In this document: positions 58,559-64,000 of the stretch, in pieces
How the letters are laid out: each line of letters begins with the position of its first letter
Numbering within the stretch: the first letter of the stretch is position 1
DNA from: Anaeramoeba flamelloides
Taxonomy: Eukaryota; Metamonada; Anaeramoebidae
DNA length: 64,000 bases
Direction of reading: 5' to 3'
Assembly (NCBI GenBank): GCA_027625915.1
Contig: JANTQA010000076.1
Coordinates: 3,411,501 to 3,475,500, forward strand
Program-made: the position numbers and the translations under genes
The notes under the pieces: model-generated
Told to the model about the DNA's origin: nothing
Databases searched by the model: none
The model's input: only the letters and a program-made list of their open reading frames with translations

Positions 58559-61500
58559 TTAAATTATCTTGTTTTTTTTTGATTTTTTTTGTATTTTTTT
58601 AATTTTTTTGTTGTGCAATAAATAATTGTTCAACATTTTTTTCATATTTTGATCATTTTCGTCTTCAAAAATAATTTGTTCTCTTTTGGGTAGATCCCTA
58701 ATTGTTTCCGTCGTCTTTGAATTGTTTATTATTTTGTTATTGATGGAATATCCAGATTCCTTAAGCACTAAAGTACTGTTGCTATTACCACTATTGCTAC
58801 TACTATCATTACTATTACTACTATTTTTATTATTATTCCCGCCATCGCAACTACTACTATTACTATAAATTTTTACACCAATTTTTTCCAGTATCATTAA
58901 TAATTCGTTTTGGTTATTACAATGGCTAGATTCTGATTGATATCTCTTGGAAAATTCTTTTTTAGATTCAAATATTGTTGGTTGAAGTAATTGCAATTGG
59001 TGAAAAAAATCTAAAGGTTTATTAATATTAAACATTTGGTTTAAAATAATCAATTGCTTTGTATTTTGTAATAATTTTTTGATTCTTTGAAATTTTATTG
59101 AATTAATATCATTTAATTGATAGCTTGTATCCAATATGGATACGCCAAATATTTTTCCATTTAATTGTTCGTTTATTTCAATATTTTCTTCAAAATCTTC
59201 AAAAGTTATAATTGTGACAATATTTTGATCTTTTCTTTGTTTTTTTATTTTTTCTTTATAATTAAATTTTGTATTTGAATTTGACTTTGATAAAGGTGAT
59301 GAAAATGAAGATGATAATAAAGAAGAAGATAATGATGATGATGATGGTGATGAAGATAATGATAATGTTGATGAAAATATTTTAACTTTTTCATTTTTAT
59401 TTAAATCTAATAAATTTTTGCATTTTTCAAACCAATCTCTCCGAAGGTATCGTTTACAAATAATTAATAAAGGCCAATTTGTTTGATAATGACTTGCGAG
59501 GGAAAGTCCCTGTATCGTGTTGTGGCCGAGTAAACAATTAAATAGGTATGTTTTTGGATCATCTTTTTTAGTAATTGATAAATCATAAACCCATTTCGCA
59601 TCATTTTTTGGATATATTTTTTTTTTAATTTTAATAATATTAATTAATGAAAAATATTTATTAACAGTATTTTCGATTTGAATTTGATATCTTTTAAATC
59701 CTTGAACTTTAAAAATTATAATTTTACCAATTTTATTAGGAAATTTTGAAATTTGGTAACATATGGAATTTGCAATTTTTTTATTATAAATTGGTATAGA
59801 ATTATACGATTTTTTTAAAAAAAATGATTTTAAAAAAATTTTAATCATTTGAATTGGCCAATTTTCAATAAAATTTAAAATGTTTATCAATGATTGATTT
59901 ATATTAATCCTTATTTGTATATTGGATTTCTTTTTTTCAATTATTTTATATTGTATTGAATAAAGGCTTAAGAGTTTTTTAAAATTGTTATTAATATTTT
60001 TGATTTTTGTTAAATTTAATAAAAAATAATGTTCAGTTTTTTCTTTGACTTTTTTATCTTCTTTTCTATTGTTTTTAAAGTTTGTTAAAGTTGAAAAAAA
60101 GTTTCCAAATTTTTTTGCTATTTCTTTATTAAAAAAATTTATTGAATTACATAAATCCATTGGTGAAGAAAACATTAATGTATGTTTCTTTAAATCTAAT
60201 TCATGTGCCGCGATCCATCCTTCTTGTAAAGTGAATAACTTATGATTTGGTGCGACTGAATGGCTAAGTCCATTGGAAGTGGTAAATTTAATAATTATAG
60301 AAACCTTTTCACGATAAATTTTCCCAACTTTGACAATTTTTAAATAATTGTTATTTCTTGTTTTATTCCCATTATTTGTTTGAATATATGGGTTCACTGT
60401 GTATATATTTAATAAAGATTTTGATTTTAAATCATACCATTCACTTACATTTTTGCCAATTTCAATTTTTTTTGATTTTAGATCTGCAAATCGTTTATAA
60501 ATATCTTTAATTAATAAAATACCAAAATTTTGAGTAATGACTCTAGTGTTGGATGTAACACATTTACCAAAAATCTGATTATTAGTCAACATAATTCTTC
60601 CCTGATGTTTTTTGCTATATTCGATAATATCTTTATCAAGGGGGCCCAGCCTTTTTTCTAATTTTGAATGTGGCTTGCTTTTCATTACATTAGAGAAATC
60701 ATTGTTATTATCATTCGTGTGTTCTATTTTTATTTGGATTGTGTTTTCAGTAGCTTTATTTCCTGTGTTGCTGATGTTGCTGTTGCTGTTGTTATTACTG
60801 TTGTTACTGTTAGTGGTGATTGCATTTTCACCATTTTTGGGATAATTATCATTATTCAAACAAATCAAAACCCATTTAGGTAGTTCATTAACTAGAATGT
60901 TAAAACGCTTGAGGTTATTCAGTTTGTCAATAACGTTATAATACATTTCTAAAGGGAAAACAAAGGTTTGAATTTTTTCATTAAATTCCCAATTATTAAT
61001 TTCTTGATAAACTTTGCAAACTTCAAAGATATCTGGCTTTGTAACATAAAAATGTGTATCATCCAACAATTTAAATTCGATTTCAATAGAAATATTATCC
61101 TTATGATATTGCTCGGTCAATCTAAATTGAATAGTTTTGTTAAATAAATTCGGTAAATGTTTTTCAATTATGATTTGATTAGGATCCTTTTCCTTTTCTT
61201 TTTCCTTTTCTTTTTCCTTTTCTTTTTCCTTTTCCTTTTCCTTTTCCATTTCTATTCCACTTTCTCTTTCCTTCCATTTCACGTTCCCTTTTTTCTTCTT
61301 CTTGTGTTGTTGATTGGTTTTATTTAAATTCTTTTTCTTATTCCTTTTACTTTTTTTTATTGATCTTTTTTGTTTTCTTTTCAATTTTGATTTTGTTTTT
61401 TTAGATTCAAATAGTACTTTTACAGGATTATTTTTTTGTTTATGAAAGAATAGTCCATCAATTTTATTTTTATTTTTAATCTGATTAATTTCAAGTTTTT

Positions 61501-62635
61501 CTGTGAACAGTTTTTGGTTATTTTTTAATGTTTCTATTACATTTTGTGTTTCCTTATTGTTATAAAAAAATAATTTTGATCGCAATTTGTTTTTTTTTTT
61601 AAGCTCGTGTGTTTTTTTTTTTTTATCAAAATTTTTTTGACCCATTTGCCGAAACTGCAATTGTAATTGGTGATGAGTTTGTTTGTTTGTTTGTTTGTTT
61701 TTTCTTTTTTTTTGTAATTTTGATCTTTCTTTTGATTGGAGAGTGGACATAATAGGATCAATGCTTTGGCTGGAAACTGAATGTTTTGAATTATTCAAGG
61801 ATTTATGAAAACTCTTTCTTGAATTGGTCGCACTGTTTTGGTGTTCTTGGAGTTCTAATTCTAATTCATTTTTTTGAAGGATCAAGTTTGATAATAATAT
61901 CTTATTCGATTTATGTCGAGGTTTTTGTGTTTTTTTATTTTTTTTAAATTTTTTTTTTTTAAATTGATCTGTTTGGCACAAGGATAATGTTGGATCAATT
62001 AATATTCTTTTTCTTTGGTTCGATAGATTTTGTTCCTTTGACTTGAAGAATGAGATTGAATTTCTTCTATTTTTGTAGGAGTGGAGATTCTTTGGTCTCA
62101 ATTTTGATTTTGACTTTGGCTTTTTTTCAGAACTGAAGCCATCACCCCTGATCCGAAATTTTGATCGCGTAATTGAAATAGTTTGAATTTGTGGTTTTGT
62201 TTTCTTTGAAATGGACTTAAAAGTTAATGGCTGTTGGTAATTTTCATTTAAATTAAGTACAGAGCTGTTTTTTGATGGTGTGGTTGCTGTGGTTGTTTTT
62301 GTTGTTGACGTTGTTCTTGTTATTGTTCTTGTTGGTGAAATTTTTGAGGTTATGTTTTTAATAGTTTTTGGGCTTTGTTGCGATCTTGATCCTGACCCAA
62401 TTAAAGACTTCCTCAGCCTCAGTGCTGAAACGGTGGGGGTAAGGTGATCGTCTTCTTCAATTATTGGGTAATTGCTGCTTGGTGCTGATAAGAAGGGTAA
62501 CGTCCTTGATTGCCGCAATTGGCCCACGTATTGCATTTTGCCTCTTGTGTTTTTTATTGTAGTCAGGCTCGTTTCTTTCATTTTGGTTATATTTCCCAGT
62601 GGTGTTGTCATCTCAATTTTTGGAAGTAACAACAA
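58559..62635 (-). CDS. SMARCAL1/HARP-like SNF2-family protein, N-terminal part with HARP domain, ATPase N-lobe and an intein
   Basis: Open frame of 1358 codons starting at ATG 62635. Residues 1-520 are low-complexity and basic, with a Lys-Glu run near 470. About 525-587 resemble the HARP domain of SMARCAL1 (FYVTKPDIF ... FVFPLEMYY ... LPKWVL). After a linker, RIMLTNNQIFGK (680-691) is motif I; it continues after a 348-residue intein as TIQGLSLASHY ... WPLLIIC (motif Ia). Later LDTSYQLND occupies the place of the DESH box, LIILNQMF that of the SGTP motif, and DLPKREQIIF matches the LPAKQ segment. SMARCAL1-family proteins anneal and remodel DNA forks. Here the DExH glutamate and histidine and the SGTP motif are lost, so ATPase activity is doubtful (inference). 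The frame ends in TAA, and the C-lobe follows in the same frame (next entry). A Ser-rich insertion and Asn/Ser runs add length. Family assignment is firm; function is uncertain. Confidence 0.85.
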   Translation of the reverse strand: MLLLPKIEMTTPLGNITKMKETSLTTIKNTRGKMQYVGQLRQSRTLPFLSAPSSNYPIIEEDDHLTPTVSALRLRKSLIGSGSRSQQSPKTIKNITSKISPTRTITRTTSTTKTTTATTPSKNSSVLNLNENYQQPLTFKSISKKTKPQIQTISITRSKFRIRGDGFSSEKKPKSKSKLRPKNLHSYKNRRNSISFFKSKEQNLSNQRKRILIDPTLSLCQTDQFKKKKFKKNKKTQKPRHKSNKILLSNLILQKNELELELQEHQNSATNSRKSFHKSLNNSKHSVSSQSIDPIMSTLQSKERSKLQKKRKNKQTNKQTHHQLQLQFRQMGQKNFDKKKKTHELKKKNKLRSKLFFYNNKETQNVIETLKNNQKLFTEKLEINQIKNKNKIDGLFFHKQKNNPVKVLFESKKTKSKLKRKQKRSIKKSKRNKKKNLNKTNQQHKKKKKGNVKWKERESGIEMEKEKEKEKEKEKEKEKEKEKDPNQIIIEKHLPNLFNKTIQFRLTEQYHKDNISIEIEFKLLDDTHFYVTKPDIFEVCKVYQEINNWEFNEKIQTFVFPLEMYYNVIDKLNNLKRFNILVNELPKWVLICLNNDNYPKNGENAITTNSNNSNNNSNSNISNTGNKATENTIQIKIEHTNDNNNDFSNVMKSKPHSKLEKRLGPLDKDIIEYSKKHQGRIMLTNNQIFGKCVTSNTRVITQNFGILLIKDIYKRFADLKSKKIEIGKNVSEWYDLKSKSLLNIYTVNPYIQTNNGNKTRNNNYLKIVKVGKIYREKVSIIIKFTTSNGLSHSVAPNHKLFTLQEGWIAAHELDLKKHTLMFSSPMDLCNSINFFNKEIAKKFGNFFSTLTNFKNNRKEDKKVKEKTEHYFLLNLTKIKNINNNFKKLLSLYSIQYKIIEKKKSNIQIRININQSLINILNFIENWPIQMIKIFLKSFFLKKSYNSIPIYNKKIANSICYQISKFPNKIGKIIIFKVQGFKRYQIQIENTVNKYFSLINIIKIKKKIYPKNDAKWVYDLSITKKDDPKTYLFNCLLGHNTIQGLSLASHYQTNWPLLIICKRYLRRDWFEKCKNLLDLNKNEKVKIFSSTLSLSSSPSSSSLSSSLLSSSFSSPLSKSNSNTKFNYKEKIKKQRKDQNIVTIITFEDFEENIEINEQLNGKIFGVSILDTSYQLNDINSIKFQRIKKLLQNTKQLIILNQMFNINKPLDFFHQLQLLQPTIFESKKEFSKRYQSESSHCNNQNELLMILEKIGVKIYSNSSSCDGGNNNKNSSNSNDSSSNSGNSNSTLVLKESGYSINNKIINNSKTTETIRDLPKREQIIFEDENDQNMKKMLNNYLLHNKKIKKIQKKSKKNKII
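59519..60562 (-). other. Intein (348 aa) inserted in the Walker A motif of the SMARCAL1-like protein; endonuclease degenerate
   Basis: In-frame block (protein residues 692-1039) absent from SNF2 homologues. It lies exactly between GK and T of motif I, so removal restores NQIFGK-TIQGL. Block A is CVTSNTRVIT with Cys1. Block B at intein residues 99-110 is GLSHSVAPNHKL: the His is kept, and Ala replaces the usual Thr of TxxH. Block F is WVYDLSI (324-330), and block G is FNCLLGHN with Thr as the +1 residue. The middle (about 140-300) has the size of a LAGLIDADG (DOD) endonuclease. However, IAKKFGNFFSTL and FLKSFFLKKS stand where lGyflGDG and FLrGlFDADG are expected, so the catalytic acids are gone. 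Base composition equals that of the host gene. The splice-terminal residues suggest splicing is possible; endonuclease activity is unlikely. Confidence 0.93.
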
Positions 62636-64000
62636 TTGTTTGAATTTTAACGTACTACAAAATGGTTGACTAAATTCAAGTAATAATTGGAAAATATTTG
62701 AAAAAGAAAAAATGAAATAATTCTTAATTCTTTTTGAAATTTTGGTTTTTTAAGGTGAAGTTACTTTTCTGAAATTTTGATCAAAAAAACAACAACTTGG
62801 GCAATGTTAATAAGAGTTTCCGTGCAGTTTTCTTTCATGGATTTTTAAAAAAACAAATTGATCAATTAGAATTTTGTAGAAAAAGTTAATTGAAATGATT
62901 TTTTTTAAATATTATTAATTATGTTTTGTATTTGAAAAAGTTTATTTAAGAATTAATTTTATAAAAAAAAACAATGGACACAAATACAATATAGTTTGTA
63001 CTTGAATTAATCTTGACTTAAGTTTGTAAATGTGTAATTCTAAATAGCTTTGAAAGGTTAGTTATTCAAGGGGTTTTGTTTGACTGAAAAAAAAAGGGAA
63101 AGGGTAGAATATGAGAAGAATAAGAATTTGGACTTGAAAGTGGATAACTTAATGTTTAATTAATAATAACAAATGAGGATTATTTCTCTTTTGAAAAAAA
63201 TCAAAAAAAGTCTTTTTTTTTTTCGAATAACTTTTTTAAAACAAGAATATTTTACTTTATCGTGGGGGTTGTTATTTGATAGAAAGAATAAAGAAAAGAG
63301 AAAAATTAGTCCATAAATGATTGTTATTATCATAGATGTGGTTTTAATTAAATAATATTGTAACATAGTGGATATTATATGGTGATATAATGTTTGAACG
63401 GTACAATAAAAACCTATTATAAATGTTATTTAAAAGTTATTCAGTGTTAGCTAAAACCTCTTATTATTCCCATGGACCAATAACTTGAAATTTTTGATTT
63501 TAAATCAAATAAAACAATATATACTCCTATTCTAGTTTAATGATGTTTTTTTATTGATTTTTTAAAATACAAAAAATAAGAAGTATACTAACCGTAAAAA
63601 TAAAACCAATATTTTAAAGATTATTAAATAATAAATCCTTTGGATTGTTACGTATGGAATCGATTAAAAAATAATCATTTTGGAATTGTTTTTATTTTGA
63701 ATTACTTTTCCAATCCTCAAAATAATAACCAAAATAATGCCTATTTCGGTATTTATTAATTAATATTTAAAACTTCGAAGGGGGTACTATTTTTTCATTG
63801 TTTTTCATCTCGGGATTTCAGTAATAATTATTAATGATTTATAATCTCAAATATTGTTGGTACTATTTTCTTTTTATAAAAAGAATTGTATCCTCAATAT
63901 ATTTTTAATTATGAAAAAAAAAATTATAATGATAATTTTCAGAAACAATATTATTTTATTACATTTAAAATCCTTTGGAATTACTGAGGAAGGCTAAATG
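62636..64000. other. Region upstream of the SMARCAL1-like gene
   Basis: AT-rich and without a supported ORF. TTATTATTCCCATGGACCAA near 63460 faintly resembles TTAA-family subterminal sequence. Confidence 0.35.

Noticed and set aside
58686-58868. Leu-rich + strand ORFs opposite the SMARCAL1-like gene (also 60612-60883)
   Set aside because: Mirror images of Ser/Asn repeats in the real gene.

Overview
The window looks like nuclear DNA of a microbial eukaryote with a very AT-rich, intron-bearing genome. Genes have GT-AG introns (10 nt to 1.6 kb exons), long poly-A/poly-T tracts, and low-complexity coding runs (KE, KN, QE, SG, S and N repeats). It also carries an intein in a nuclear gene. This combination resembles Anaeramoeba (Anaeramoebae), a protist whose nuclear genomes are known to be unusually rich in inteins. 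That assignment is inference; no rRNA or other phylogenetic marker is present.

Layout. 1-3.4 kb: short palindromic repeats and an inverted repeat. 3474-4166 (-): a PAS-like protein with a Lys-Asn repeat tail. 4.2-15.1 kb: no gene recognised; long inverted repeats, a ~780 bp TTAA element and hairpin-repeat clusters. 15.1-25.2 kb (-): one cullin gene in four exons, one of them a proposed 40-nt micro-exon. Its last intron is about 7.1 kb and holds a LINE tail, a MITE half, a foldback structure and a possible small zinc-binding gene on the opposite strand. 25.2-35.7 kb: non-coding, full of DNA-transposon relics and foldbacks. 35.7-36.85 kb (+): a 349-residue charged, repeat-rich protein with a 10-nt first coding exon. 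36.9-41.2 kb: relics. 41.2-48.4 kb (+): casein kinase 2 regulatory subunit in three exons, with a 6.3 kb first intron full of relics. 48.9-49.95 kb (-): a LINE fragment interrupted by a hairpin module. 51.6-52.0 kb (+): BLOC1S1/GCN5L1 homologue. 52-57.5 kb: relics. 57.6-62.6 kb (-): a SMARCAL1/HARP-like SNF2-family protein.

The most remarkable item is the SMARCAL1-like locus. A 348-residue intein (59519-60562) sits exactly between the Lys and Thr of the Walker A motif (GK|T). The intein's terminal splicing residues (Cys1, HisAsn|Thr) are present, while both LAGLIDADG-like segments of its endonuclease have lost their acidic residues. The host ATPase is itself degenerate in motifs II, III and VI, and the two helicase lobes are separated by a single in-frame TAA followed one codon later by an ATG.

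The genes are unrelated housekeeping or hypothetical genes (ubiquitin ligase scaffold, kinase regulatory subunit, lysosome/BORC-type subunit, DNA-remodelling-like protein); there is no operon-like logic. Most of the window is repeat-derived: at least three TIR families (about 196 bp with TA sites, about 750 bp with TTAA sites, about 585 bp mariner-like), several foldback pairs, two longer dispersed repeats and many CCTAACG-bounded hairpin modules.
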